Of a DNA stretch of 64,000 bases, positions 51,318 through 61,188 are shown in pieces. The first letter of the stretch is position 1. Each line of letters starts with the position of its first letter. The DNA comes from Nostoc sp. JL33 (GTDB lineage: Bacteria > Cyanobacteriota > Cyanobacteriia > Cyanobacteriales > Nostocaceae): the NCBI RefSeq assembly GCF_017114985.1, contig NZ_JABXKP010000092.1, positions 1-64,000 on the forward strand, read 5' to 3'. Below the pieces are notes generated by a model. That model was not told the origin of the DNA. It saw only the letters and a list, made by a program, of their open reading frames with translations, and searched no databases. A program made the position numbers and the translations under genes.

Positions 51318-52094
51318 ATGGGATTATTCGATCGCATTAAGCGAGTAGTTAGTTCTAACCTCAACGACCTGGTTAACAAAGCTGAAGACCCCGAAAAAAT
51401 GCTAGAACAAGCCATCCTGGAAATGCAGGAAGACTTGGTTCAGCTGCGTCAGGGAGTAGCCCAGACGATCGCCGCCCAAAAACGCAGCGAGAAGCAGTAC
51501 AATGATGCCCAAAATGAAATCAATAAGTGGCAACGCAATGCCCAACTAGCCCTGCAAAAAGGTGATGAGAACTTAGCACGGCAAGCTCTAGAGCGCAAGA
51601 AGACTTATACGGACACCAGTAGTGCCCTCAAAGCTAGTTTAGATACGCAAAGCACTCAAGTTGAAACCCTCAAGCGCAACTTAATCCAGCTGGAAAGCAA
51701 GATTTCTGAAGCTAAGACCAAGAAAGAAATGCTCAGAGCTAGAATCACCACTGCCAAAGCCCAAGAGCAACTCCAAGGCATGGTGCGTGGGATGAATACC
51801 AGCAGTGCAATGTCTGCCTTCGAGCGGATGGAAGAAAAAGTCTTGATGCAAGAATCCCGGGCCCAGGCACTAGGAGAGTTAGCAGGTGCAGATTTAGAAA
51901 CCCAATTTGCCCAGTTAGAAGGTGGTAATGATGTTGATGATGAATTGGCAGCCTTGAAAGCCCAAATGTTACCACCCGCTACTCCACAAAATCAACCCCA
52001 ACTGCCACCGCAAGAACAAACCACTGCTCCTAAGTCTAATGAGGTGGTTGATGCCGAGTTGGATTCCCTACGCAAGCAATTGGATCAACTGTAA
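51318..52094 (+). CDS. vipp1: Vipp1/IM30 membrane-remodelling protein
   Basis: 258 residues: N-terminal amphipathic helix MGLFDRIKRVVSSNLNDLVN, AEDPEKMLEQAILEMQEDLV, a coiled-coil core, SAMSAFERMEEKVLMQESRA, and a C-terminal extension ending EVVDAELDSLRKQLDQL after a Pro/Gln linker. The extra helix (alpha7) distinguishes Vipp1 from PspA. Vipp1 forms rings and rods that maintain thylakoid membranes. The tandem arrangement suggests duplication and joint stress control. A terminator-like hairpin follows. Confidence 0.92.
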   Translation: MGLFDRIKRVVSSNLNDLVNKAEDPEKMLEQAILEMQEDLVQLRQGVAQTIAAQKRSEKQYNDAQNEINKWQRNAQLALQKGDENLARQALERKKTYTDTSSALKASLDTQSTQVETLKRNLIQLESKISEAKTKKEMLRARITTAKAQEQLQGMVRGMNTSSAMSAFERMEEKVLMQESRAQALGELAGADLETQFAQLEGGNDVDDELAALKAQMLPPATPQNQPQLPPQEQTTAPKSNEVVDAELDSLRKQLDQL

Positions 52095-52122
52095 AATTGG
52101 TAGAAAACAAATTTTAAGCCAG

Positions 52123-52152
52123 TCCCACGCCTGTTGGCTGTGGGATTTTACA
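52123..52152 (+). terminator. Terminator after vipp1
   Basis: TCCCAC (52123-52128) pairs with GTGGGA (52140-52145), with a GCC/GGC extension inside, then TTTTAC. The hairpin lies about 30 bp after the stop. GGAGTGA/GGAGTCA heptamers follow at about 52158-52222. Confidence 0.65.
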
Positions 52153-52389
52153 TTTCGAGTCAGGAGTGAGGAGTGAGGAGTCAAGAGTGAAGAGTGAGGA
52201 GTCAGAAGTGAGGAGTGAGGAGTTTTTAATTAACTCTTGTCCTCTGCGTTTGTGCGTTTCTGCCTGAGACAAATTCAGAAAAATTGTAGTTAAATTATTT
52301 CTCCTTTCTCACGAACTCAGCACTCAGCACTCAGTTTGGGATAAAGTATTGTGTGTGCCAACTTCGATCGCCACTTGATGGAGACTGCA

Positions 52390-52722
52390 ATGAGTAAGGC
52401 TGTAATCACCATAACGGATGCTGAGTTTGAAACCGAAGTATTAAAAGCCGAGCAGCCTGTATTAGTTTACTTTTGGGCTGACTGGTGTGGGCCTTGTCAA
52501 TTGATGTCGCCCGCGATCACTTCAGCTGCCAGCAAATATAGCGATCGCCTCAAAGTCGTTAAAATGGAAATTGACCCCAACCCACTTACTGTTAAGCAGT
52601 ACCAAGTAGAAGGTGTACCCGCCCTCAGACTATTTCAAGGTCAGGAAGTTTTGATATCCACTGAGGGAGTCATCGGCAAAGATAAATTACTTGCTCTTTT
52701 AGATACACACTTAAATAAATAG
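52390..52722 (+). CDS. Thioredoxin
   Basis: The frame opens at a GTG (52351), but the ATG at 52390 has GGAG six bases upstream and gives a 110-residue thioredoxin starting MSKAVITITDAEFETEVLKA. The active site is WCGPC (32-36), with the cis-Pro in VEGVPALRLFQ. It reduces target disulphides in light- or redox-controlled pathways. It is followed about 110 bp later by an aminotransferase, possibly in one unit. Confidence 0.93.
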   Translation: MSKAVITITDAEFETEVLKAEQPVLVYFWADWCGPCQLMSPAITSAASKYSDRLKVVKMEIDPNPLTVKQYQVEGVPALRLFQGQEVLISTEGVIGKDKLLALLDTHLNK

Positions 52723-52833
52723 TCATTATTCATTAGCAAATGATCAAAGACAAAAGACAAATAGAGAAGTCTGATCGGAGGCTTCCAAGCATCAGAACTT
52801 CTCCCAAGCTAGACGCTGCACGAACGCAGACAA

Positions 52834-54066
52834 ATGACTAACATGCAATTTGCAAAGCGTTTACAACCCCTGCAATCTAATGTATTTGCTGATATGGATA
52901 GAGCCAAGGCAGTCGCTTTGGCAGCTGGAAGACAGGTAATTGATTTGTCGTTGGGGTCTTCTGATTTGCCAGCTGAGGCACATGTCATCGAGGCGATCGC
53001 CCAGTCTCTCCACGATCGCAGTACCCACGGCTATCTGTTATTTAACGCCACCCAAGGGTTTCGTGAAGCCGCAGCCAACTGGTACGAACAAAAATTTGGC
53101 ATCAAAGTTGATCCTCAAACTGAGGTACTACCTCTGATTGGTTCTCAAGAAGGCACTGCCCATTTACCCTTAGCAATACTCAATCCAGGAGATTTCGCGC
53201 TGTTACTCGATCCAGGTTATCCCTCCCATGCCGGGGGAGTCTACCTAGCTAGTGGTCAAATCTACCCGATGCCACTACAAGCAGAAAACGCTTTTTTACC
53301 AGTGTTTGCTGATATTCCTGCCCCAGTCTTGGCCCAGTCGCGGATGATGGTATTAAGTTATCCTCACAATCCCACCGCCGCGATCGCTCCTTTATCTTTC
53401 TTCCAAGAAGCTGTCGCCTTCTGTCAACAACACAATCTCGTCCTAGTTCACGATTTCCCCTACGTAGATTTGGTATTTGAGGAAACTGGAAAGTGGGCAG
53501 ATTCTTCTTCTAATCCCAAATCCAAAATCCAAAATCCAAAATCCCTAGTTCCTTCAATTCTGCAAGCTGATCGTCAGAAAAGCGTCTCGATTGAATTTTT
53601 CACCCTTTCCAAGTCCTACAATATGGGCGGCTTCCGCATTGGCTACGCCATCGGTAATGCCCAGTTAATTAACGCCTTACGCCAGGTAAAAGCCGCAGTT
53701 GATTTTAATCAGTATCGTGGGATTTTGAATGGTGCGATCGCTGCCCTAACTGGCCCTCAATCGGGGGTAAAAACTGCTGTCGCTACCTTTCAGGGGCGGC
53801 GTGATGCTTTTATCAGTGCTTTACACCGCATTGGCTGGAATGTGCCTACTCCCCAAGCCACAATGTACATCTGGGCAAAATTGCCCTCAGCTTGGAGTCA
53901 AAACTCCATAGAATTTTGTACCCAGCTAGTCAAACAAACTGGTGTAGCTGCTTCCCCAGGTGCGGGTTTTGGCAAATCTGGAGAAGGGTATGTCCGTTTT
54001 GCCTTGGTGCATGAGCCACCTTTGTTAGAAACTGCTGTAGAAAGAATTGCCCAGTTCCTTCAATGA
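52834..54066 (+). CDS. PLP-dependent class I/II aminotransferase
   Basis: 410 residues, fold type I. It reads QVIDLSLGSSDLPAEAHVIE, LLDPGYPSHAGGVYLASGQI, SYPHNPTAAIAP, HDFPYVDLVF and the PLP-Lys motif TLSKSYNMGGFRIGY, then GYVRFALVHE with the substrate Arg. It resembles LL-diaminopimelate/aspartate-type aminotransferases of cyanobacteria; exact substrate is not settled. Residues about 224-238 (SSSNPKSKIQNPKSL) are encoded by heptamer repeats at 53505-53548 and look inserted in a surface loop before the PLP-Lys. Confidence 0.9.
   Translation: MTNMQFAKRLQPLQSNVFADMDRAKAVALAAGRQVIDLSLGSSDLPAEAHVIEAIAQSLHDRSTHGYLLFNATQGFREAAANWYEQKFGIKVDPQTEVLPLIGSQEGTAHLPLAILNPGDFALLLDPGYPSHAGGVYLASGQIYPMPLQAENAFLPVFADIPAPVLAQSRMMVLSYPHNPTAAIAPLSFFQEAVAFCQQHNLVLVHDFPYVDLVFEETGKWADSSSNPKSKIQNPKSLVPSILQADRQKSVSIEFFTLSKSYNMGGFRIGYAIGNAQLINALRQVKAAVDFNQYRGILNGAIAALTGPQSGVKTAVATFQGRRDAFISALHRIGWNVPTPQATMYIWAKLPSAWSQNSIEFCTQLVKQTGVAASPGAGFGKSGEGYVRFALVHEPPLLETAVERIAQFLQ
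53511..53547 (+). repeat. Heptamer repeat inside the aminotransferase gene
   Basis: AATCCCAAATCCAAAATCCA and the following units repeat (AATCCAA)n in frame. The same repeat is common in non-coding positions in this window (for example 35751, 45282 and 62930). Confidence 0.85.
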
Positions 54067-54471
54067 ATTTCTTCTCAAGCTGAACGCCAAAGATTTTTGG
54101 CGGCAAAGTCTACGAATGCAACACGCGGTAGAGGCGCACACTTGTACGCCTCTACGAATCACCGTATTATACTGAACTTAAAATATTGGAATGTATTTTT
54201 ATAACTAGAAAAATTTGAAAAAATATGTAATTAAACGTATAAAAATATCGAATCTTCGTCATCTTTTATTGATACTCAGCAGTAACTTTACCCAATCAGG
54301 TCTCTCCGTTTCTTAAACTGGGTTTGTACGCTTAAGTACCAAAGACGGCTAATAATGCAGGTCGTGCTTAAAAGCCGCCGTATTGCCAAAAAGCCTGTAG
54401 TCAAGACAGCCCAAGCCTAAAAACGGCAGTAGTTTAAAACTTAATTTCCAAACTGACAGAGACTTGAAAAA
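54067..54471. other. Leader region of the PEP-CTERM gene with structured segment
   Basis: No gene is seen. A small hairpin (GTAGAGGCG/CGCCTCTAC) lies near 54130-54158. Between about 54340 and 54440 the plus strand has paired segments, ACGGCT with AGCCG(C)CGT and GCCTGT with ACAG(C)CC. This could be a folded 5' leader of the gene at 54472; I do not recognise a known riboswitch. Confidence 0.4.
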
Positions 54472-55359
54472 ATGAAAATGACTTTTCAGAAACTTGTAAT
54501 TGGTGTCTCAATCGCTATTGGTATGAGCGCGATCGCCACTGTACCAGCGCAGGCTGGCACGCTCACCGGTGCTACTATTGGTGGAACAGCAGCAAGTGAT
54601 TATTTAGTCTATGATTCCAATGCTACAAATACCTTTTTAGTAGCAAATACTAGTGCAAATGTACAAAAAGTTATAAGTGGTAACGTCGCCAGCCCTACTG
54701 GAAATGTAGAGCTAGCTGCTAGTAGTGAACAAACTGGTTTTAATTTTACCAACAACACCACCTTGACAGGTACAATCGGTGGGAAAATCCTGACTCTAAG
54801 CAGCCTCACTTCAGATGACTGGTTTGGAGTCGGCAAAACAACTACGACGTATGGGTTAACTAACTTAGCTAACACCTGGTTTAACCAGGTTCTAACTTCT
54901 AATAGTATCACTAGTCCTTTACTCGCTGCGTTCGGCTATACTAAACAGACTTTGTTTGACAGCTTTCTTACAAATGGCGGATTTCAACGCTTTAGTGACC
55001 CGAATATTTCCTATGTCAATCAAGATGACACCAGTGGTTTAATCAGTATTGGTTTAGCAGGTCACTATAATGCCGCACCCCTTTTAGGACTGCCGTCTAA
55101 CCCATTTACATCTTCATTACAAGCAAGTGAATTAGTCAAATACACTTATGAGGGCAAGACTGACTACCTGTATAGCTTTAAAGCTACCCTATCTGGTTTA
55201 ACTGAAAAAAGTGATGGTATATCCCATAGTGGTAATTATGAAGTCACCATCCAAGGTGTACCTCCCGCAGCAGTCCCCGAACCATCAGTAATGCTTGGTC
55301 TGCTGGGTGTTGCTGGTGTGTTTGCTACCCAACACAAATTTAAAAAAGCGTCTATTTAA
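54472..55359 (+). CDS. PEP-CTERM domain exported protein
   Basis: The 295-residue protein has a signal peptide (VIGVSIAIGMSAIATVPAQA). The mature part is Asn/Thr/Ser-rich and beta-type (GATIGGTAASDYLVYDSNAT, QTGFNFTNNTTLTGTIGGKI). It ends VPEPSVMLGLLGVAGVFATQ then HKFKK, a canonical PEP-CTERM exosortase signal. A surface or extracellular matrix role is likely. An intrinsic terminator follows. No exosortase is in the window. Confidence 0.88.
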   Translation: MKMTFQKLVIGVSIAIGMSAIATVPAQAGTLTGATIGGTAASDYLVYDSNATNTFLVANTSANVQKVISGNVASPTGNVELAASSEQTGFNFTNNTTLTGTIGGKILTLSSLTSDDWFGVGKTTTTYGLTNLANTWFNQVLTSNSITSPLLAAFGYTKQTLFDSFLTNGGFQRFSDPNISYVNQDDTSGLISIGLAGHYNAAPLLGLPSNPFTSSLQASELVKYTYEGKTDYLYSFKATLSGLTEKSDGISHSGNYEVTIQGVPPAAVPEPSVMLGLLGVAGVFATQHKFKKASI

Positions 55360-55389
55360 GATTGCTGTTTCAAAACTACAAATAAATCA

Positions 55390-55412
55390 GGGAGCTAACA
55401 GCTCCCTTTTTT
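55390..55412 (+). terminator. Intrinsic terminator of the PEP-CTERM gene
   Basis: GGGAGCT, loop AAC, AGCTCCC, then TTTTTT, 31 bp after the stop. Confidence 0.9.
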
Positions 55413-55514
55413 GATGAATATTTTCAACTTTATATCTACTTGACAAATAGTCGGTTAAATCGGCACGAAAAAATAATTTTTCTTAAAATAGAGAAAGATT
55501 ACCTAATTTGGATT

Positions 55515-57392
55515 GTGACAATATCTACTGAAATATTACCACTGGTTAAAGAACCAGAACGACTGGAAAACCGTCTAGCCGAAATTCCACCGGAACCGGG
55601 GGTTTATTTCATGCGGGACAAGAGCGATCGCATAATATATATAGGTAAATCACGTAAGTTGCGATCGCGTGTCCGTTCCTATTTCCGGGATGGCTACAAC
55701 AAGAGTGAACGCATCGCCACGATGGTAAAGTTGGTGACAGAAATTGAATTCATTGTCACTGATACTGAAGCCGAAGCGCTAGCGCTAGAAGCCAATTTGA
55801 TCAAGCAGCACCAGCCATACTTTAACGTGCTGCTCAAAGATGATAAAAAATATCCCTATCTCTGCATCACTTGGTCAGAAGATTATCCGCGAATTTTTAT
55901 TACCCGTAAACGTCAATTCGGCAAAGAAAAGGATAAATTTTACGGCCCTTATACTGATGCTGGTCTTTTACGAGAAATTGTCCGTATCTGTAAGCGGATC
56001 TTTCCCCAGCGACAACGACCTCAACCACTTTTCAAAGACCGTCCTTGCTTAAATTATGATTTAGGGCGGTGTCCAGGTGTCTGTCAACAGATGACTTCAC
56101 CAGAAGAATATCGCAAAATTGTGCAAAAAATAGCGATGGTCTTCCAAGGGCGAACTCAGGAACTAATAGATATTTTGACCCAACAGATGAACGCAGCAGC
56201 TGAAAACTTGAATTTTGAGTCAGCAGCGCGAATTCGTGACCAAATTTCTGGGTTAAAGTCGCTGACTGCCAATCAAAAAGTTTCCTTACCAGATGATACA
56301 GTTTCGCGGGATGCGATCGCACTGGCAGCCAACGAAGAATACGCCTGCATTCAACTATTCCAGATTCGCGCTGGGCAATTAGTAGGACGTTTAGCCTTTG
56401 TGGCGGATGCTCACGCGGAACCGGGCGCTATTTTACAACGCGCTTTAGAGGAACATTACCAAACTGCTGACTCAGTGGAAATACCCACAGAAATTTTGGT
56501 GCAGCATGATTTACCAGATGGTGAGATATTGGCGGATGTCTTAACTCAACGTAAAGGCAAAAAAGTCACAATATTGACTCCTTTGCGGCAAACTAAGGCA
56601 GAATTAATTGAGATGGTAGAGCGAAATGCCCAGTATGAATTGCAAAGAATGCAAAAATTTGGCGATCGCAATCACCAAGCAATGCAAGATTTAGCCACCA
56701 TTCTCGATTTACCAGATGTACCCCACCGCATCGAAGGTTATGACATTTCCCATATTCAAGGGTCAAATGCTGTAGCTTCACAAGTTGTGTTTATCGACGG
56801 ATTACCCGCCAAACAGCACTATCGCCACTACAAAATCAAAAATCCCACGGTGACAGCAGGACACTCAGATGATTTTGCCAGTCTTGCTGAAGTTATCCAG
56901 CGACGGTTTCGCAAGTATGCCGAAGATCAGCAATTAGCACGTTTGGGTAATCCCGACTGGCCTGATTTAATCATGATCGATGGTGGTAAAGGTCAATTAT
57001 CATCGGTTATCGCCATCTTGCAAGAGATGAATTTATTAGAAGACTTGCGAGTTGTGAGTTTAGCAAAGCAGCGAGAAGAGATTTTTTTACCGGGAGAATC
57101 TCAACCCTTGATAACTGATGCAGAACAGCCGGGAGTACAGTTATTGCGGCGGTTGCGGGATGAAGCGCATCGGTTTGCAGTGAGTTTCCATCGTCAGCAG
57201 CGCAGTGATAAATTAAAGCGATCGCGTTTAGATGAAATTCCTGGCTTAGGACATCATCGACAAAAGCAGCTACTAGGACATTTTCGCTCAGTTGATTATA
57301 TTCGGCAAGCAACAACCATACAACTAGCTGAAGTAGCAGGAATTGGGCCGCGTTTGGCTCAAGAAATTTACGATTATTTTCATCCTGCTTGA
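55515..57392 (+). CDS. uvrC: Excinuclease ABC subunit C
   Basis: The open frame begins at a TTG (55440), but the GTG at 55515 gives a more natural N-terminus ([20 protein letters not shown]) and 625 residues, the usual UvrC length. The GIY-YIG nuclease is [20 protein letters not shown] (3' incision). The UVR/UvrB-binding motif is [20 protein letters not shown]. The RNase H-like C-terminal nuclease has [20 protein letters not shown] and [13 protein letters not shown] (5' incision). Tandem helix-hairpin-helix motifs ([19 protein letters not shown], then [19 protein letters not shown]) bind DNA. It works with UvrA and UvrB, encoded elsewhere. Confidence 0.95.
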   Translation: MTISTEILPLVKEPERLENRLAEIPPEPGVYFMRDKSDRIIYIGKSRKLRSRVRSYFRDGYNKSERIATMVKLVTEIEFIVTDTEAEALALEANLIKQHQPYFNVLLKDDKKYPYLCITWSEDYPRIFITRKRQFGKEKDKFYGPYTDAGLLREIVRICKRIFPQRQRPQPLFKDRPCLNYDLGRCPGVCQQMTSPEEYRKIVQKIAMVFQGRTQELIDILTQQMNAAAENLNFESAARIRDQISGLKSLTANQKVSLPDDTVSRDAIALAANEEYACIQLFQIRAGQLVGRLAFVADAHAEPGAILQRALEEHYQTADSVEIPTEILVQHDLPDGEILADVLTQRKGKKVTILTPLRQTKAELIEMVERNAQYELQRMQKFGDRNHQAMQDLATILDLPDVPHRIEGYDISHIQGSNAVASQVVFIDGLPAKQHYRHYKIKNPTVTAGHSDDFASLAEVIQRRFRKYAEDQQLARLGNPDWPDLIMIDGGKGQLSSVIAILQEMNLLEDLRVVSLAKQREEIFLPGESQPLITDAEQPGVQLLRRLRDEAHRFAVSFHRQQRSDKLKRSRLDEIPGLGHHRQKQLLGHFRSVDYIRQATTIQLAEVAGIGPRLAQEIYDYFHPA

Positions 57393-58081
57393 AGTCACAA
57401 CTCCCATCAATACTGCTTAGGTTTTGCCTAAAAAAGCACTCCGGGGTAGGTTGGGGAGCCACTGCTACAAGGTTGCTCCCGACTTGTCCCTTGTGCGTCT
57501 CCCAAGCACTCCCTCACGCGCGTGGCTAGCGCCTGCCGTAGGATGCCCGAACGCACAACAGCGTCTCCTCTCTTGAGACATTGGAGATAAATTTCACCAG
57601 TTGTGGAAGTTTCGAGCGAAAAAAGCCATTCCTGTTGAAATTTGGTGGTTTTGATCAAAAAATCTCACCAGAATTTAATTTCATAAATATTCCCAGCAAA
57701 TATAAACTAAATCTTAAGATAAAAATTTTGTTACTAAAGATACAGTAAATTCCGAGTTTTAATTTTTCAATACAAGAACGGGTTTTTTATATTCGTCTGA
57801 AATGACTATAAATAAGCCTCTCTCAAGGCATTAATCATGGGGATCAGTAAATATCTAAGCAGCATTTAATTAAAAAAATAATTAATGTATCTAAAGTAGG
57901 AGGATGAAATCACCTAAGTTTTAGGATAATAAGAATGTCGAAAAATCTTCAAAGCTGAAATTTCGTTTAAAATAATCAGCCAATATTACAGCAGTTTGTT
58001 AAGTTGGGTCGAACCAGAATTTTTCCTCGTTTAACTTGTAGCTTTACCAAATAAAAAATAATTACAACCAAGGGTTTTAAA
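57393..58081. repeat. Large intergenic region: palindromic repeats then AT-rich DNA
   Basis: 57430-57590 is a repeat mosaic (GGCTAGCGCCTGCCGTAGGA is shared with 45026-45045, plus GTGCGTCTCCCAAGC). Open frames on the minus strand here are repeat translations. 57650-58080 is AT-rich with no gene and is presumably the leader of the zinc-ribbon gene. Confidence 0.6.
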
Positions 58082-58261
58082 ATGCAGACAGTACAAAAGA
58101 TTTACTGCCCAAATTGTGGTAGCCACGCGGAGCGTTATTATATTTCTGATAGTCAATTAACTCGGACACAATGCCCAAGTTGTGACTACTTGATGATTAG
58201 TTGCACTCGCACAGGCAAAGTCATTGAGGCTTATGCGCCTGGCATTTACGCACACCGCTAG
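58082..58261 (+). CDS. 59-residue zinc-ribbon protein
   Basis: A short gene running from ATG at 58082 to TAG at 58261. It encodes MQTVQKIYCPNCGSHAERYY then ISDSQLTRTQCPSCDYLMIS and a tail with CTRTGKVIEAYAPGIYAHR. Two CPxC pairs (Cys9/Cys12 and Cys31/Cys34) form a zinc ribbon. Conserved cyanobacterial proteins of this kind are, from memory, often labelled as PriA fragments, which is not justified by sequence. Function is unknown; an RNA- or protein-binding adaptor is possible. Confidence 0.82.
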   Translation: MQTVQKIYCPNCGSHAERYYISDSQLTRTQCPSCDYLMISCTRTGKVIEAYAPGIYAHR

Positions 58262-58338
58262 ATAATAAAAATTAAAAATTAGAGAAAAGATTCTCCAATT
58301 TTTAATTATAAAGTTATTTATGAGAAATTTTCAAACCT

Positions 58339-58809
58339 TCACAGGTTGCCTTTCTGTTGCCTGAGTTGTAGCTGTCGCCTCTGTTGTTCTAATCTAAATT
58401 GTTGCTGTTGTCTAAGTTCTTGATCTTGTCTGAGTTGTTGCTGTTGTAGTCTCAGTTGTTGCTGTTGTGTAAATTGTTCCTGTTGTAGTCTCGTTTCTTG
58501 CTGTTGTAGCCTCAGTTGTTGCTGGCGTATCACCTCTTGCTGTTGTCGTGTAAATTCTTGCTGTTGTAGTAGCTGTTGTTGTTGTAGTTGTGGTTGCTGA
58601 AGCTGTAAACGAAGCCATGTTTCCTGAAATTGTTCTTGTGTTTGCTGATTTTGCTGCTCTTGTTGTTGTCTCATTCTTTCTTGAAAGGACTGGGGTTGCT
58701 GAGGATTTGTCTGAATTATTTGTCCATAAGCAGGAGAATTGATTGGCAAAGCTTTTGCAAGAACAATCACTAGGAGCGATAATTTAAGCATCAATGATCG
58801 ATTCAACAT
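58339..58809 (-). CDS. Gln-rich exported protein
   Basis: The 156-residue protein has a signal peptide (LMLKLSLLVIVLAKALPINS, cleavage after AYG). About 110 residues follow, dominated by Gln with Arg, Leu, Glu and Phe in a loose 12-14-residue periodicity (RQQQEVIRQQQLRLQQQETR). It looks like a helical coiled-coil or prion-like low-complexity secreted protein. The DNA is a degenerate CTGTTGTTG-type triplet array. Function unknown. Confidence 0.72.
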   Translation of the reverse strand: MLNRSLMLKLSLLVIVLAKALPINSPAYGQIIQTNPQQPQSFQERMRQQQEQQNQQTQEQFQETWLRLQLQQPQLQQQQLLQQQEFTRQQQEVIRQQQLRLQQQETRLQQEQFTQQQQLRLQQQQLRQDQELRQQQQFRLEQQRRQLQLRQQKGNL

Positions 58810-59003
58810 ACAGTTATTTTCTCAAATTAACAGTTCATTTGGGGATAGAGTTTTCTTTACAGATATTAAAAGTGCTGTAACTCAAAGCAGTAGACAAAGG
58901 CATCCCACCGAAAACCATAGGGGTTAGCCGTCAAGCACTCATGCCACAATTGCGTCACTGAAGGCTTTTGTTGCCAAGCCCACAACAGCTATGCTTGTTT
59001 ATG

Positions 59004-59891
59004 TCAAACATGGCGTGTGGCAACACACATCAGCGATAATGCTGCTTCTGGTGAATTAGGATTAATACCAGACCATAATTGAGCCAAGCGATACTTCTTA
59101 TCAGATTCACCGTAATTGCCTTGCAATACCTCTGCACCACAGGTATGGTTGTGGGGATAAACCTTGACACTAAAGCCAAGTGGCTCCAAAATTTTGTAGT
59201 AGAGCTCTGGCGTTACTCCATCCCCAGGTCGGTGATGAACCTCAGATGCTAATCCCCAAGTTTGCTCTGCTGCTGAGGTATGACCTCCTCGTTTGATTAG
59301 TCGATATAGCCCTAAGCGTAACTTCCATAACCACAAACCTAATCCTTGGAAGTTCCAGGCAGTCAACTGAGGGTCGTGGTCTGTGATTAGAATGCCGCCT
59401 GGACGGACTAAACGCGCTGCTTCTTGCAATACCATGTCCATGTAATCACAGTGATGCAGTGTAGCATTAAGTACTACAATATCAGCAAAATTAGAAATGA
59501 AAGGAAGTTGGTGGGCATCTGCCTTCACTGGTATATAGCCAAGACCTTGAGCCATAGCCAATGCCCCATAGCTAATATCTACACCAATTAACAATTGTGG
59601 TTTTCCGCCAAGCGTTGCATATAAATTGCCCGGGCCACAACCAATGTCTACAACAATTTTATGATCCCAACTGCCCGTAGCCGCTTCCCAGCACGACTTG
59701 AATAGTTGATCACGATGACAGTTTTCAAAATAGTTTTTTGCCCATTCTGGATGCCCAAAGTAATAACTATTTGCTTTGATGGCTGGACTGGAAGTAGAAA
59801 TAGGAAAATTTAGGATATCTTCTTGATCTAAATCCACTTTAAAATCAGCAGCAATATAAGGTTTGAGAACTGAATATGAAGAAGTTGGCAT
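59004..59891 (-). CDS. Class I SAM-dependent methyltransferase
   Basis: 295 residues. Motif I is IVVDIGCGPGNLYATLGG (about 80-97), with LLIGVDISYGALAMA, DIVVLNATLHHCDYM and RLVRPGGILITDHDP. The C-terminal third is family-specific (RPGDGVTPELYYKILEPLGF, KVYPHNHTCGAEVL). It acts on a small molecule or lipid; substrate unknown. It is 125 bp from rlmN on the same strand but probably independent. Confidence 0.85.
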   Translation of the reverse strand: MPTSSYSVLKPYIAADFKVDLDQEDILNFPISTSSPAIKANSYYFGHPEWAKNYFENCHRDQLFKSCWEAATGSWDHKIVVDIGCGPGNLYATLGGKPQLLIGVDISYGALAMAQGLGYIPVKADAHQLPFISNFADIVVLNATLHHCDYMDMVLQEAARLVRPGGILITDHDPQLTAWNFQGLGLWLWKLRLGLYRLIKRGGHTSAAEQTWGLASEVHHRPGDGVTPELYYKILEPLGFSVKVYPHNHTCGAEVLQGNYGESDKKYRLAQLWSGINPNSPEAALSLMCVATRHV

Positions 59892-60016
59892 AGCTATCCC
59901 TCTATTAATATCCTGTTTCAGTTCACTACATGAGCGAACCCTTAAATTTCTGAACCGAGCAGTATTGCCAGGTATTTGTGAGATAAAAGTAATTAAATTT
60001 ACTGGGTGCGATAGGT

Positions 60017-61111
60017 TTAATTCTTACTTGCTCTGAGTTGCCCGCAAGCAGCATCGGCTTCTAAACCACGGGAATAACGGACAGTAACAGCAGTATTTTG
60101 CTGCTTAAGGACGTTGACAAATGCTTGAATGCGATCGCGGTTGGGGCGTTTGTAGTCTACTTCTTGGATGGGATTGTAAGGAATCAAATTCACATGACTT
60201 TGGAATCCTCGCAGGCATTTTGAAAGTTCCAATGCATGTTCTGGTAAATCGTTAACACCAGCCAGGAGAAGATATTCAAAGGTAAGGCGGCGGCCAGTGA
60301 TTTCCACATATTCCCGACATTCAGCCAGTAAATCTTCTAGAGGATAGGCGCGGGCGCTGGGGATGAGTTTTTCCCGTAGTGCTTGATTGGGTGCGTGGAG
60401 ACTCACAGCGAGAGTGATTTGCAAATGGTTTTGCGCGAACTGACGGATGCGATCGCGAATCCCGACAGTTGAAACAGTAAGCGATCGCTGCCCAATACCG
60501 ACATCTTGATTCAGGCATTTCACGGCTGCTAAGACATTCTCAGTATTCAACAACGGTTCACCCAGTCCCATAAACACGACATTGCTAACCCGTTGCTGAA
60601 AATCTTCTTGCACAGTCAACACCTGATCGACAATTTCATAGCGTGCTAAGTTGCGTTTGTAGCCGCCTTTACCAGTAGCGCAGAAATCACACGCCATTGG
60701 ACAACCCACTTGAGTAGAGACGCAAACCGTTAAACGGGATTTTGGGCCTTCTCCCCTTTCTGCGAAGGTAGGAATACCAACAGTTTCAATAATTTGTCCG
60801 TCTGTTAATTGTAAAAGATATTTGACTGTGCCATCGGGTGCCACAGAGCGGTAATGTAAAATTGAGCGCCCAATTGGAATTTCTGCTACTTCTGCACGCC
60901 AATGCTTAGGGAAGACAGAAATATCAGATAGCGATCGGGCCCCCTTGTCATAGATCCATTCATGCAGTTGCTTTCCTCTGTAAGCAGGTTGTCCGTGCTG
61001 CTGCACCCAAGTAGTTAACTCGGTAACGGTGGCACCTAGTAAGGGAGGGATTAATTCTGATTTTTTTGGGTTGTGCGAGTCAACCTGAGATACAAGAGGC
61101 GTAGCAGACAT
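60017..61111 (-). CDS. rlmN: 23S rRNA (A2503-C2)/tRNA A37 methyltransferase RlmN
   Basis: This 364-residue radical SAM enzyme methylates C2 of A2503 in 23S rRNA and A37 in some tRNAs. The cluster motif is [13 protein letters not shown] (about 135-147, CxxxCxxC). [20 protein letters not shown] and [20 protein letters not shown] are family signatures. The C-terminal [14 protein letters not shown] supplies the second catalytic Cys. An N-terminal RNA-binding domain ([20 protein letters not shown]) is present. Confidence 0.96.
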   Translation of the reverse strand: MSATPLVSQVDSHNPKKSELIPPLLGATVTELTTWVQQHGQPAYRGKQLHEWIYDKGARSLSDISVFPKHWRAEVAEIPIGRSILHYRSVAPDGTVKYLLQLTDGQIIETVGIPTFAERGEGPKSRLTVCVSTQVGCPMACDFCATGKGGYKRNLARYEIVDQVLTVQEDFQQRVSNVVFMGLGEPLLNTENVLAAVKCLNQDVGIGQRSLTVSTVGIRDRIRQFAQNHLQITLAVSLHAPNQALREKLIPSARAYPLEDLLAECREYVEITGRRLTFEYLLLAGVNDLPEHALELSKCLRGFQSHVNLIPYNPIQEVDYKRPNRDRIQAFVNVLKQQNTAVTVRYSRGLEADAACGQLRASKN

Positions 61112-61188
61112 AAAAAATCAAGAGTTAATGTAGGATCTCTATTTTACCTTGCCAGATTAGCTTAGTGTTGAGCAAAGAAGACGGGTAG

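Noticed and set aside
57428-57658. Minus-strand 76-codon frame after uvrC
   Set aside because: Translates the repeat mosaic shared with 45020-45050; no gene signature.
58412-58618. Thr/Ala-rich minus-strand frame
   Set aside because: Second-frame reading of the triplet array in the Gln-rich gene.
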